Source of the DNA: Spirochaetales bacterium
Lineage (GTDB): Bacteria > Spirochaetota > Spirochaetia > UBA9216
Assembly: GCA_031273605.1 (NCBI GenBank)
Contig: JAISRN010000027.1
Span: 1-32,036 of the forward strand
Reading direction: 5' to 3'
DNA: 32,036 nucleotides
The notes beneath the pieces were generated by a model that was not told the origin of the DNA, searched no databases, and worked only from the letters and a program-made list of their open reading frames with translations. Positions 7,920-15,760 of the stretch are shown in pieces; the stretch's first letter is position 1; each line of letters begins with the position of its first letter. A program made the position numbers and the translations under genes.

Positions 7920-9161
7920 CTAGAACCCCGATCCTTCCGGCCGCTCGGCAAGCTCCACCTCCAGGGTGAGCTCCTGCGCCCGGCCCCCCAGACTGCCTGT
8001 CCGGACAAGCCGAACCTGGGCTTTGTCCCCGGGGCGGGAGTTTTGCAGCACGCTGAACAGGTCGGAAAGGCTTGCCACCCGGCGGTCGTTAATGGCCGTG
8101 ATGATGTCCCCCCCCAGGTAGAAGGTGTTGCGGCCGTACCGGACCGGGCTTTGCAGGTTGCCCCCCCGGATTCCCCCCTTCTCCGCCCGGCCGCCGGGGG
8201 TTACCCGGGAAACTAAAAGGCCTGCGGAAACCGGAAGCCGGGCATGGCGGACAATGTTGGCGTCCAGTTGAACCGGCTCAATGTCAATCCAGCCCCGGAT
8301 CACCATGCCGTGATCGATGAGTTCCGGCACCACCCGCCGGGCGGTATCCACCGGAACGGCAAAACCAATCCCCACGGAACCGCCGGAGGGGGAGTAGATC
8401 ATGGTGTTGATCCCTATCATCTCCCCCCGGGTGTTGAGGAGGGGACCCCCGGAATTGCCCGGATTGATGGAAGCGTCGGTTTGAATCATGTCGTTAATTA
8501 TGAGGTTGTCCTGGGTTCGCACGGGGCGGCCCATCCCTGAGATGACCCCCACCGTGAGGGTCCGGTCGTAGCCGAAGGGGTTGCCAATGGCTAAAACCTT
8601 TTGTCCCACCTGGAGGAGGGAGGAAGTCCCCAGGGAAATGGTGTGGAGGGCCTTTTCTCCGGGATCAAATTTAACCACCGCCAGATCGTTTTCCCGGTCC
8701 TTCCCGATAACCTCCCCAGGATACTGGGCGCCGTCGTAAAGGGTTACGTAAACCCGGTAGGCGTCCCGGACAACGTGATCGTTGGTAAGGATGTAACCCC
8801 GCACGTCGATGATGCTGCCCGAACCGGAGCCCCCCTCGGAGGGAACCGGTTCCAGAAACCAGTTAAAGGCCAGGGTTTCGGTGGTGATATTAACCACCGC
8901 TTCGTTGGTGTTGCGGTAAACCGCAATGTTGAGGGCTTCGTCGTTTCCCGGCGCATAATCCCCGGAGGAGACGGGAATCATCCTTTCCGCCGGAGAGTCG
9001 GTCTGCAAAAGGTACTCCTCCGGAGGGGCGGCGGAAGTTTCCCCCCCCGGCGTTTCCGTCTCAGGGGTCCGGAAGAATCCCACCAGGTAGGCCAGGGTAA
9101 AACCGGAAACCAGCACAACAAGGATAATCAGCAGAACCTGGGCGCGGCTATATAAACGCAT
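7920..9161 (-). CDS. htrA: HtrA/DegP-family periplasmic serine protease
   Basis: A membrane-anchored quality-control protease. Residues 8-29 form a single N-terminal transmembrane segment. A Pro/Glu-rich linker leads to a trypsin-like domain (about 75-275) with the catalytic triad His129 (TNDHVV), Asp159 (ENDLAVV) and Ser237 (NPGNSGGPLL). One PDZ domain occupies about 290-405, so the layout is DegS-like (one TM, one PDZ) in 413 residues. The ATG at 9161 is preceded by AAGGAAGAG. It is the first gene of an htrA-uvrB-SH3 lipoprotein run with no gaps. Whether it acts as a general protease or as a regulatory site-1 protease cannot be told from sequence; no anti-sigma/sigmaE pair is in view. Confidence 0.95.
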   Translation of the reverse strand: MRLYSRAQVLLIILVVLVSGFTLAYLVGFFRTPETETPGGETSAAPPEEYLLQTDSPAERMIPVSSGDYAPGNDEALNIAVYRNTNEAVVNITTETLAFNWFLEPVPSEGGSGSGSIIDVRGYILTNDHVVRDAYRVYVTLYDGAQYPGEVIGKDRENDLAVVKFDPGEKALHTISLGTSSLLQVGQKVLAIGNPFGYDRTLTVGVISGMGRPVRTQDNLIINDMIQTDASINPGNSGGPLLNTRGEMIGINTMIYSPSGGSVGIGFAVPVDTARRVVPELIDHGMVIRGWIDIEPVQLDANIVRHARLPVSAGLLVSRVTPGGRAEKGGIRGGNLQSPVRYGRNTFYLGGDIITAINDRRVASLSDLFSVLQNSRPGDKAQVRLVRTGSLGGRAQELTLEVELAERPEGSGF

Positions 9162-9193
9162 CTCTTCCTTAACTCCCTCCGCTCTTATCTTAG

Positions 9194-9210
9194 ATCACTT
9201 TTAAAGTGAT
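9194..9210. promoter_or_regulatory. Palindrome between comM and htrA
   Basis: ATCACTTT and AAAGTGAT form a perfect 8+8 palindrome around a single T in the 66-nt gap upstream of htrA. It resembles a protein-binding operator more than a terminator, because no T-run follows on the minus strand. It is too short and AT-rich to be stable as an RNA hairpin. Function is inferred only from symmetry and position. Confidence 0.35.
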
Positions 9211-9227
9211 GGGAAGGGTTGACAGGG

Positions 9228-10787
9228 CTATCCGTACTGCCAGAAAAAATCCCCATCCCCGTAGCGGCGGTACTGGAGGGCCTCCAGGAGATGATGCCGG
9301 CCAATCCTCTCTTCCCCCTCCAGATCGGCCAGGGACCGGCTTAGTTTTTGAAGGGAGTCCACCGCCCGGGAGGAAAGGCCCAACTGCCCGATGGCCTTGG
9401 CAAGGACGGCCTTTTCCGGCGGCTCCAGGGAGCAGTAGAGACTAAGCTGCCGGGAAGTGAGGCGGCTGTTCCTGGGGGGCGGTCCGGCCCCTTCCCCCTC
9501 TCCGGTATAGCGCCGGGCTTGAAACTCCCGGGCCTGGCGGATCCGCCGGGCCGCCTGGGCCGAAGATTCCCCCGGCCCTTTGGCGTAGTCCCCGGAGTCC
9601 AGGGGCCGGACCGGCAGGCGCATATCGATGCGATCCATCAAGGCCCCCCCCAACTGCCGCCAGTACCGCCGGACCTCCTGGGGGCTGCAGATGCAAACCC
9701 CCTTCTCCTTGCCCAGGTTGCCGCAGGGACAGGGGTTGGCCGCCAGGATAAGCTGAAATTCCGCGGGGAAAAAACAGTTTCCATCCGCCCGGACCAGGTT
9801 GACCCGGCCGGTCTCCAGGGGTTCCCGAAGGTTTTGCAGAAGGTCCCGGTGGAACTCCGGGGCCTCATCCAGGAAGAGAACCCCCCTATGGGCCAGGGAG
9901 ACCTCCCCGGGCAGCAGGGGGCGGCCTCCCCCGATGATGCCCTCCCGGGATGCGGAGTGATGGGGGCTGCGGAATACCGGTTGGGTGATAAGCCCCGAAT
10001 GCTCCGGCAGCAGCCCCGCCAGGGAGTGAATTCGGGTTACCTCCAGGGACTCCCGGGGGCTTAGAGGGGGGAGGATCCCCGCCAGACTCCGGGCCGACAT
10101 GGTTTTGCCGCTTCCCGGAGGACCAAAAAGGATCAGGTGATGCCCCCCCAGGGCGGCCACTTCCAGGGCACGTTTGAGTTCCTCCTGCCCCCGGATGGCG
10201 GCAAAGTCCTCAAAATCCTCAGGAAGTTCCGGCGGGGCCTCTCCCCGGGGGGCGGCCCGGTCCCCCCCGTCCCGGGGATCAAGGAGGCGGGTCCCGATCC
10301 GGGGCAGTTCGGAGAGCCGCCGGATGGCAAAGATCCGGGCCTGCCGGACCGCCCGGGCTTCCTCCAGGTTGGCCCAGGGCACCAGAAAATCCCTAACCCC
10401 CAGCCCGGCGGCCCCGGCCACCGCGGAAAGAACTCCGCTCACCCCCCGGCAATCCCCTCCCAGGGTCAGCTCCCCCATAACCAGAAGGGGGGAATCCTGC
10501 CGGAAGGCCACCTGCCCTCCCGCGGCCAGGACCCCTAAGGCCATGGGGAGATCAAAGCCCGCCCCTTCCTTCCGCCGCCCCGCGGGGGCCAGGTTAATGA
10601 GTATCCTCCCTCCGGGAAGCTCAAAACCGGAGTTCCGAATCGCCGTTTTGATTCGTTCCCGGGCCTCCTTCACCGCGCTGTCGGGCAGCCCCACCACATC
10701 CAGGCCGGGAATTCCCCGGCGGATATCCACCTCCACCGAAACCAGATAACCCTCGTAACCCTGGGGAGCAAAAGCCAGTAAAGCCAT
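9228..10787 (-). CDS. comM: YifB/ComM-family Mg-chelatase-like AAA+ ATPase
   Basis: A 519-residue member of the ComM/YifB family. ComM is a hexameric helicase that promotes branch migration during recombination of transformed DNA; many non-competent bacteria also carry it. The N-terminal ChlI-like domain begins MALLAFAPQGYEG and includes GLPDSAVKEARERI and ILINLAPAGRRKEG. Walker A is GPPGSGKT (222-229) and Walker B LFLDEAPEF (about 304-312). NPCPCG and a C-terminal Mg-chelatase-type domain with SSRAVDSLQKLSRSLADLEG follow. The ATG at 10787 is chosen because TAAGGAGGG stands just before it. An in-frame upstream extension to 10880 would overlap rnhA and lacks such a site. The gene follows rnhA after 40 nt. 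Confidence 0.93.
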   Translation of the reverse strand: MALLAFAPQGYEGYLVSVEVDIRRGIPGLDVVGLPDSAVKEARERIKTAIRNSGFELPGGRILINLAPAGRRKEGAGFDLPMALGVLAAGGQVAFRQDSPLLVMGELTLGGDCRGVSGVLSAVAGAAGLGVRDFLVPWANLEEARAVRQARIFAIRRLSELPRIGTRLLDPRDGGDRAAPRGEAPPELPEDFEDFAAIRGQEELKRALEVAALGGHHLILFGPPGSGKTMSARSLAGILPPLSPRESLEVTRIHSLAGLLPEHSGLITQPVFRSPHHSASREGIIGGGRPLLPGEVSLAHRGVLFLDEAPEFHRDLLQNLREPLETGRVNLVRADGNCFFPAEFQLILAANPCPCGNLGKEKGVCICSPQEVRRYWRQLGGALMDRIDMRLPVRPLDSGDYAKGPGESSAQAARRIRQAREFQARRYTGEGEGAGPPPRNSRLTSRQLSLYCSLEPPEKAVLAKAIGQLGLSSRAVDSLQKLSRSLADLEGEERIGRHHLLEALQYRRYGDGDFFWQYG

Positions 10788-10827
10788 ACTTCCCTCCTTA
10801 CCCTTAAGGACCATCAAAAGAGGAAAG

Positions 10828-11292
10828 TTACTTTCGATATTTGGCGTATTCCTGCTGTACCAGGGCGTCGCAGGCTTCATTGTGGGGGTTTCCCCCGTGG
10901 CCCTTAACCCAATGCCAGCGGGGGCGGACCTGGTTTTGAAGCCCCCAAAGCTCCTCCCAGAGGTCCCGGTTTTTTACCGGTTTGCCCTCCTTGGTTTTCC
11001 AGCCGTTTTTGAGCCAGCGGTCAATCCAACTGCCGATGCCGTTTTTCACGTACTGGGAATCCGTAAAAAGCTCCACCCCGGAGAAGGTCCCCCGGGAAAC
11101 GGCGGTGAGGGCCCGGATGACCGCGGTAAGCTCCATCCGGTTGTTAGTAGTAGCCTCCTCCCCCCCGGAGGCTGAAAGGGGCGGTTTTTCCCGGGGAAAA
11201 ATGATGAGGTAGGCCCACGCCCCTGGGCCGGGGTTTCCCAGGCAGCCTCCGTCGGTATAAATTTGAACCGATGTAAACAATTTTTCGTCCAT
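10828..11292 (-). CDS. rnhA: Ribonuclease HI
   Basis: Degrades the RNA strand of RNA/DNA hybrids. The 154-residue length matches the E. coli enzyme. The DEDD catalytic set is visible: Asp14 in YTDGGCLGNPG, Glu54 in NNRMELTAVI, Asp78 in LFTDSQYVKNGI, and Asp142 in NEACDAL. The basic-protrusion segment WLKNGWKTKEGKPVKNRDLW and the conserved HWVKGHGGNPHNE loop are present. It heads the block rnhA-comM, separated from the flagellar operon by a 101-nt gap containing a hairpin. The window thus has both type 1 and type 2 RNases H, as most bacteria do. Confidence 0.97.
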   Translation of the reverse strand: MDEKLFTSVQIYTDGGCLGNPGPGAWAYLIIFPREKPPLSASGGEEATTNNRMELTAVIRALTAVSRGTFSGVELFTDSQYVKNGIGSWIDRWLKNGWKTKEGKPVKNRDLWEELWGLQNQVRPRWHWVKGHGGNPHNEACDALVQQEYAKYRK

Positions 11293-11355
11293 AAGCCTTA
11301 AGTTTTTCTCCGGTACACCGAAAATAGGGAAAGGGAACGATAGTTTCCTGTTAAG

Positions 11356-11395
11356 AACGGTATGCGCTAATACGTCCAGGCATACCGTTTTTTTT
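11356..11395. terminator. Hairpin at the end of the flagellar operon
   Basis: AACGGTATGC (11356-11365) pairs perfectly with GCATACCGTT (11380-11389) over a 14-nt loop, directly downstream of the last gene of the flagellar operon. The T-run (11388-11395) follows the stem on the plus strand. For the minus-strand operon the stem is instead preceded by an A-run that overlaps the last stop codon, and is followed by CTTAAC. It may end minus-strand transcripts without a strong U-tract, protect the mRNA 3' end, or stop antisense transcription. Confidence 0.5.
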
Positions 11396-11981
11396 ATTGT
11401 CCCAGGGACAGGATCATTTCCACCTCGCTTAAGGACAACTTGAGCCCCAGGGCAATTTCATCGGGTTTTTTCCCCTCCCGGTTCATCTGAAGGACCTTTT
11501 CCTTGGTCGTCTGTTCCCGGCCCTGGACGGGAAGGGGCCGGGAGTAAACCGGCGGGGAGGGTTCCCTGATTTTTCGGCGGAAGCCGACGGAGGCCGGGGG
11601 GGGCGGGACTGAAGAGACCGGAGACGCCGGGAAAGGGGCTTCGCCGGGGGGGGACTCCTCTACCCGGCGGATCTTGAGAGACAGGGGGGACGAAGTTTGT
11701 TCAGCGCTGCGGAGAAACTTTTCCCCTTCCTTTTGCAGGAGAAGGATTCGCTTATCCCCCTCTTCCAAAAGGCCGTAGAGCTTGCCGATCCGGTCCTCAA
11801 TGAGGTTAATGTTGCGATCCGTGGTTTGGTTAAGCTCGGTGATCACCCTGTCCACCTCCGATTCAAGCTCGGAAAGGATGTGATCGGGCCGGAGGAATCT
11901 ATCGATCCTCCGGCGCAGCAAAAGGTAGATGAGGCACAGGAGGATAATATCCAGGCCTAGGATGATCGCGGCCAGTTTCAT
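11394..11981 (-). CDS. Membrane-anchored coiled-coil protein with SwrB-like C-terminal domain
   Basis: A 195-residue protein with four parts: an N-terminal transmembrane helix (about 4-22), a charged coiled-coil region (about 33-95, with heptad-like ELESEVDRVITELNQ), a Pro/Ser-rich linker (105-150), and a C-terminal helical segment with KVLQMNREGKKPDEIALGLK followed by LSLSEVEMILSLGQ. The last part matches the HTH-like pattern G-K-x-x-DEIA-x-x-L-x-x-S-x-x-EVE-x-IL found in SwrB/YlxL-type proteins (DUF6115) and in the proteobacterial DUF2802 group. In Bacillus, swrB follows sigD at the end of the fla/che operon and promotes flagellar basal-body maturation; this gene also sits near the operon end downstream of fliA. 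Homology is inferred from architecture and position. The start has AGGA overlapping the preceding stop. Confidence 0.7.
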   Translation of the reverse strand: MKLAAIILGLDIILLCLIYLLLRRRIDRFLRPDHILSELESEVDRVITELNQTTDRNINLIEDRIGKLYGLLEEGDKRILLLQKEGEKFLRSAEQTSSPLSLKIRRVEESPPGEAPFPASPVSSVPPPPASVGFRRKIREPSPPVYSRPLPVQGREQTTKEKVLQMNREGKKPDEIALGLKLSLSEVEMILSLGQ

Positions 11982-11983
11982 CT

Positions 11984-12307
11984 TTATCCTGTAATGTCCA
12001 GATGACGCCCCAGGTCCGGATCTTCGATGTTCTCCCTATCTTCCCTGTCCTCCGCTTCCGGCGGATGGGGGCGGTGTTTGGGTTCCTGCCCGCCGGGACC
12101 GGCTCCCTCCTCCCCCACCGAATTGAGATCGGACTCCGTTTTTTCGGTTTCGTTGATGTGGGTGTCCCGCTGTTCCGCCTGGCGTACCGCCGCGAGGAAC
12201 TGCTGGGATTGCAGAAGGGAGGCGGAATTTTTTTCCACCGCCTGTTCCTTGCCCGCCTGATTAAGCTGGGTAAAGAGGGTCTGCATTTCGATAGGACGAA
12301 TTGACAT
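11984..12307 (-). CDS. Small conserved-type flagellar-operon protein ending in GRHLDITG
   Basis: A 107-residue soluble protein without signal peptide or membrane helix. It begins MSIRPIEMQTLFTQLNQ, a probable amphipathic helix, and continues with Gln/Glu/Ala-rich helical sequence to about residue 55. A disordered, very acidic and His/Pro-containing middle follows, and the sequence closes with DPDLGRHLDITG. The ordered first 20 residues and the compact hydrophobic/charged C-terminus, joined by low-complexity sequence, suggest a protein with two binding ends. I recall similar small proteins with an IRP/LQ start and an LDI end beside DUF342 and SwrB-like genes in Firmicutes and spirochaete flagellar operons, but cannot check it here. 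Function unknown. It is 3 nt after the DUF342 gene and 2 nt before the SwrB-like gene. Confidence 0.7.
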   Translation of the reverse strand: MSIRPIEMQTLFTQLNQAGKEQAVEKNSASLLQSQQFLAAVRQAEQRDTHINETEKTESDLNSVGEEGAGPGGQEPKHRPHPPEAEDREDRENIEDPDLGRHLDITG

Positions 12308-12310
12308 AGT

Positions 12311-14275
12311 TTACTCCCCCGCCTCCATGCCCTTGGGCTTTCTTGAAGCCATATCCTCTTTCATCTCCTCGTACTTAACCGGGGTAATGTCATGGTTGTC
12401 ATTGATCAGGGTAATGGCCCTAAACTCGGTGCGAACTTTTAAGGAAGCATCTTTAATGATAACCTTAACTCCCGGATAAATCCGGGAAGAAGCGGAAACT
12501 TTGCCCGCTACTAAAAGGGAGCTCATGTGTTCCCGCAGTTCCTCCTGCTCCCGCTCCAATTCCTCCTTGCTCCCGGTGAGCTCCGCCTTTTTTTCCTGAA
12601 GCTCCCCGTAGTAGCCTTCTTTGTCTTCCGGCAGACCCCCCTTAGCCTTCTTGAGGCTTTCCAGGGTGGCCAGGTTGCGTTCGATATCCTCCAGGTCGTT
12701 TCTGAGTTCCTGCAGGGCCTCTTCAAGCTCGACCATGCGGCTGGAACTCTTAGGATCGTAGCCCACTTCAATGATGGTTTCCGATCCCGTGGGGGAGCCA
12801 AAGGTCTTGGCCCGGACCTCCTCGGTAGCCCGGAGGCGGCCCCCCACGATGGTGGCCCTCTTGCCTTCGGAGATGATCATTTTATTGGAATCCACGTTGG
12901 AGTTGATGATTCCATCGGAGGCAAAAACAATTTCCCCCGCAACAATGTTGGAGTTTTCGATAAATTTAGCCCAGACTCCCTTGGCGGCCCGGATGGCCCC
13001 TTCGGTTTTGCCGTTGATACCCTGCCTAACGATGATATCCCCCTCGGAATCCAGGTCCGCCTTGCCCACGTTGCCCTCAACCTCGATGTTCCCCGCGGCC
13101 TTAACCTTAAAGCCGTCGGCCACGCTCCCCTTAACGATAACGGTTCCCAGGAACACCACATTGCCCCCGGATTTGAGATTAACATCCCCTTCCACCACGT
13201 AAATGGGTTCGACATTGATCCTGTCCCCGTCCATGATCACCTGGCCGTTGATTTCGGCCACCGCGGTGGCGCCGTTCTCGGCGAGCCGGACATTCCTGCC
13301 CACTTCAAACTTAATGTCCGTTCCGGCCCGGGTGGGCAGGAGTTTGCCCAAAACGGTACGCCCCGGAGTTCCCTCGTCCGGGGGAATCTTCTTGGCCAGA
13401 ACCTGCCCCTCCACGACGTTAAGGATGAAGTTCATCTCTTTAAAATCCACCCGGCCGTTCCGTTCCTTGAGCTCCTTGGTGTGGCGGTCCAGTTCAAAAT
13501 TGTAGGTAATCCTCGCGTTTTTCCCCGGAACGGGGGAGGTTCCCTTGGCAACGCAGACGGGGGTGTTATAAACAGGCATATTTTCCAAGTCCAGCAGCAG
13601 GTCTTCATTGATGCCGTGGATCACCCCGTTGGCCTTGAGGAGGCCGAGGATGGCCGGGGCCGCCAGATCCGAGCCCCCCGGTCCGGGGGGGGCAATCACC
13701 ACGAAGGCGGACATCTCGTTGTCCCGGATATCCACGGAAAGCATGGAATCGTTTAAGGGGTTATGCTCAAAATTACCCACCCAAACCGATTCGCCGTCGG
13801 CCAGGCGGACGATCTTCTTTACCAGGTTCCGGTCAAAATCGGTGATCCCCCGTTTTTCCAGGCTTTCCAGGGCCATTTTTTCGGTAACCCGGCGGCCGTT
13901 GCCCTCCGGGGGAAAAACCTTGAGCATGACCCCCTCCGGGGCCAGGCGGACAAAGACCTGTCCGTCCATGTCCACCGGGGTTTCCACATCCTCAAATTCC
14001 GAATCCGCCTCTGCGCCGGTTCCTTCCTGCTGCGGGGCGGCGGCCTTTGCCTCGTAGGCCAGGATCTTAACCGGTTTTTTGCCCATCCCAAAGACGCCCC
14101 TGGCGCCCTGTTCAATTAGCTCGTACTCGATCTTGCGGAGGGGCAGGCCCAATTCAATAGTGGCCTGGGCTAGGGCATCCTCAATGGTGGCGCCCTCCAC
14201 CGTTACCGACGAGCGGGTACGCTCATCCTCCGCCTTTTGCCGCATAAAACTGCGGATTTCCGCCAGTTCGATCAT
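12311..14275 (-). CDS. Jag_N-DUF342 (FapA-like) protein
   Basis: A 654-residue protein combining three regions. Residues about 20-73 are a Jag_N-type domain (VTVEGATIEDALAQATIELG and GARGVFGMGKKPVKI), the domain found at the N-terminus of KhpB/Jag. Residues about 100-500 are DUF342/FapA, ending in a right-handed beta-helix-like series of short strands and turns (NVEPIYVVEGDVNLKSGGNV, GNIEVEGNVG, GDIIVRQGINGK). Residues about 513-590 are a charged coiled coil, then a final beta segment. FapA of Vibrio vulnificus affects flagellation, and DUF342 genes often sit in flagellar operons. The protein is cytoplasmic by sequence. A ribosome binding site (AAGGGG) overlaps the fliA stop codon 8 nt upstream. 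Biochemical role unknown; polymer or scaffold formation is plausible. Confidence 0.88.
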   Translation of the reverse strand: MIELAEIRSFMRQKAEDERTRSSVTVEGATIEDALAQATIELGLPLRKIEYELIEQGARGVFGMGKKPVKILAYEAKAAAPQQEGTGAEADSEFEDVETPVDMDGQVFVRLAPEGVMLKVFPPEGNGRRVTEKMALESLEKRGITDFDRNLVKKIVRLADGESVWVGNFEHNPLNDSMLSVDIRDNEMSAFVVIAPPGPGGSDLAAPAILGLLKANGVIHGINEDLLLDLENMPVYNTPVCVAKGTSPVPGKNARITYNFELDRHTKELKERNGRVDFKEMNFILNVVEGQVLAKKIPPDEGTPGRTVLGKLLPTRAGTDIKFEVGRNVRLAENGATAVAEINGQVIMDGDRINVEPIYVVEGDVNLKSGGNVVFLGTVIVKGSVADGFKVKAAGNIEVEGNVGKADLDSEGDIIVRQGINGKTEGAIRAAKGVWAKFIENSNIVAGEIVFASDGIINSNVDSNKMIISEGKRATIVGGRLRATEEVRAKTFGSPTGSETIIEVGYDPKSSSRMVELEEALQELRNDLEDIERNLATLESLKKAKGGLPEDKEGYYGELQEKKAELTGSKEELEREQEELREHMSSLLVAGKVSASSRIYPGVKVIIKDASLKVRTEFRAITLINDNHDITPVKYEEMKEDMASRKPKGMEAGE

Positions 14276-14283
14276 GGTTCCCC

Positions 14284-15072
14284 TTAGAGGATTCCCCTCT
14301 TTAAGTTACTGAGCTTGGTCCGCAGATGCAGGATGGCCTTGGTATGAAGCTGAGAAACCCGGGACTCCGTAACCTCTAAAATCTGTCCAATTTCTTTCAG
14401 GGTAAGGTCTTCGTAGTAGTACAAAACTAAAACTTTTTTTTCTTTTTCAGGAAGGTCGCTGATGGCCTTAACGATAACCCGCTTGATTTCCTCTTTTTCC
14501 ACGATGGTATCGGGATTCAGGCTCTGGGGGGACTCAATGGAATCCACAATGGAAACTTTATCGTTGTCTTCCCCGGAATACCAAACGTCATGGAGGGACA
14601 AAATGGCGGTGCCGGAAATGCGCAGCAGGGTTTTTTGGTAGTCCTCCAGGCTGACGTTAAGTTTAGCGGCTACCTCCAGGTCCGAGGCGGTGCGGCCCAG
14701 GGAAGACTCCAGGGCGCTTACGGTTTCTTCGATCTCCTTGGCCTTTTGCCTGACGGACCGGGGAACCCAATCGACGGAACGCAGTTCGTCAAAAATGGCG
14801 CCCCGGATCCGGGTAACGGCATAGGTTTTAAATTTTACATTTTTATCGGGATCAAATTTATCAATGGCGTCAAAAAGGCCGAAGATGCCGTAGCCCACCA
14901 GATCGTCAAATTCCACGTTGTGGGGCATTCCTACCGCCACCTTTCCGGCTACGTACTTTACGAGGGGAGCGTATTGCTTAATGAAGGCATCCCGCACTTT
15001 CGGGTCCTTGTTTTTTTTGTAGTCGTTCCAGAGGTCCTGTTCGTTTTTACCGTCTATGAACCCGTCTCCCAT
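14284..15072 (-). CDS. fliA: Flagellar sigma factor sigma28 (FliA/WhiG type)
   Basis: A 262-residue group 3 sigma factor directing transcription of late flagellar and chemotaxis genes. Region 2 (about 30-100) contains [37 protein letters not shown] and [28 protein letters not shown], which is diagnostic for FliA/SigD/WhiG. Region 3 includes [20 protein letters not shown]. Region 4 (about 205-255) has [20 protein letters not shown] and a helix-turn-helix ending [17 protein letters not shown]. The ATG at 15072 is preceded by AGGAAGG. It lies 10 nt after an unknown membrane-protein gene and 8 nt before the DUF342 gene. No FlgM gene was seen in this window. Confidence 0.97.
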   Translation of the reverse strand: MGDGFIDGKNEQDLWNDYKKNKDPKVRDAFIKQYAPLVKYVAGKVAVGMPHNVEFDDLVGYGIFGLFDAIDKFDPDKNVKFKTYAVTRIRGAIFDELRSVDWVPRSVRQKAKEIEETVSALESSLGRTASDLEVAAKLNVSLEDYQKTLLRISGTAILSLHDVWYSGEDNDKVSIVDSIESPQSLNPDTIVEKEEIKRVIVKAISDLPEKEKKVLVLYYYEDLTLKEIGQILEVTESRVSQLHTKAILHLRTKLSNLKRGIL

Positions 15073-15082
15073 ACTAGCCTTC

Positions 15083-15760
15083 CTAATCTTTTTTCAACAT
15101 GGTTTGGATTGCCATTGCGGCTTCATCCGGATGATGCTCTCCCCCCAAAAGATCAATGGTAACCTTTTTGGGGGCTTGGGGAGAAGCGCCGGAGGAGGCG
15201 CCCCCGTTAAAAGCCCCTTCTAAAACCCCCAGGTCCTCATCCCCCTCCTCTTCGTCCAGGGTTTCCAATTCCTCCTCGTCTTCGGGTTCCAGTTCCGCCC
15301 CGGAAGAATCCCCCGGAATGGCGGCGCCGACAGGGGGCACGCCGGCCGGCCGGTCAGCCTGAGGGGCGGCGGGGGCCCGGGCAGGGGCGTCTTCCCCGGC
15401 GTCCTCCAGTTCATCCGCAAGCTCATCTTCCAGTTCGCCCTCCCCTTCCCCGTCCAGAACAATATTGATTCTTTCCCCCGCCGGCGGGCCGGCCGGGCCA
15501 TCGCCCATGAAGATCTGATCCGGATCCTCCGAATCTTCCCCGGCCTCCGGCTCCCCGGGGGAGTCAAAAAGCTCAGGAAGGAATCGCCGGCAGACAAAAT
15601 AGGCGCCGTTAAAGAGGGCCGCCATAGCCAGGGCGGAACAGAGGCCGCGAAAGAACAGGCCCCCCGGGGTAACATCATGAAAAAGGCCCAGCACAAAGGA
15701 GAAAATAAAGGCCCCCGCGGCGATGAAGGCTGTTATCCTAATTTTAATCAAATTCCCCAC
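15083..15760 (-). CDS. Unknown two-helix membrane protein with long acidic tail
   Basis: Not recognised as a named family. After a short basic N-terminus two hydrophobic helices are predicted (from about [20 protein letters not shown] to [17 protein letters not shown]), so both ends are likely cytoplasmic. About 120 residues follow that are extremely Asp/Glu/Pro/Ala-rich and probably disordered (for example [16 protein letters not shown]). The C-terminus is again ordered: [29 protein letters not shown] chose GTG at 15760, with AAAGGGG upstream; a TTG at 15805 is possible but lacks a ribosome binding site. The gene is between flhG and fliA, 10 nt before fliA. The conserved-looking tail could be a binding peptide for a flagellar partner, but nothing proves this. 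Confidence 0.7.
   Translation of the reverse strand: MGNLIKIRITAFIAAGAFIFSFVLGLFHDVTPGGLFFRGLCSALAMAALFNGAYFVCRRFLPELFDSPGEPEAGEDSEDPDQIFMGDGPAGPPAGERINIVLDGEGEGELEDELADELEDAGEDAPARAPAAPQADRPAGVPPVGAAIPGDSSGAELEPEDEEELETLDEEEGDEDLGVLEGAFNGGASSGASPQAPKKVTIDLLGGEHHPDEAAMAIQTMLKKD

Noticed and set aside
12527-13756. Long plus-strand open frame of 409 codons opposite the DUF342 gene
   Set aside because: It lies entirely antisense to a well-supported gene, and its His/Gly/Asp-rich composition is what the complementary strand of GC-rich coding DNA gives. Other long antisense frames (for example 17277-18374 and 9348-10064) were dismissed for the same reason.
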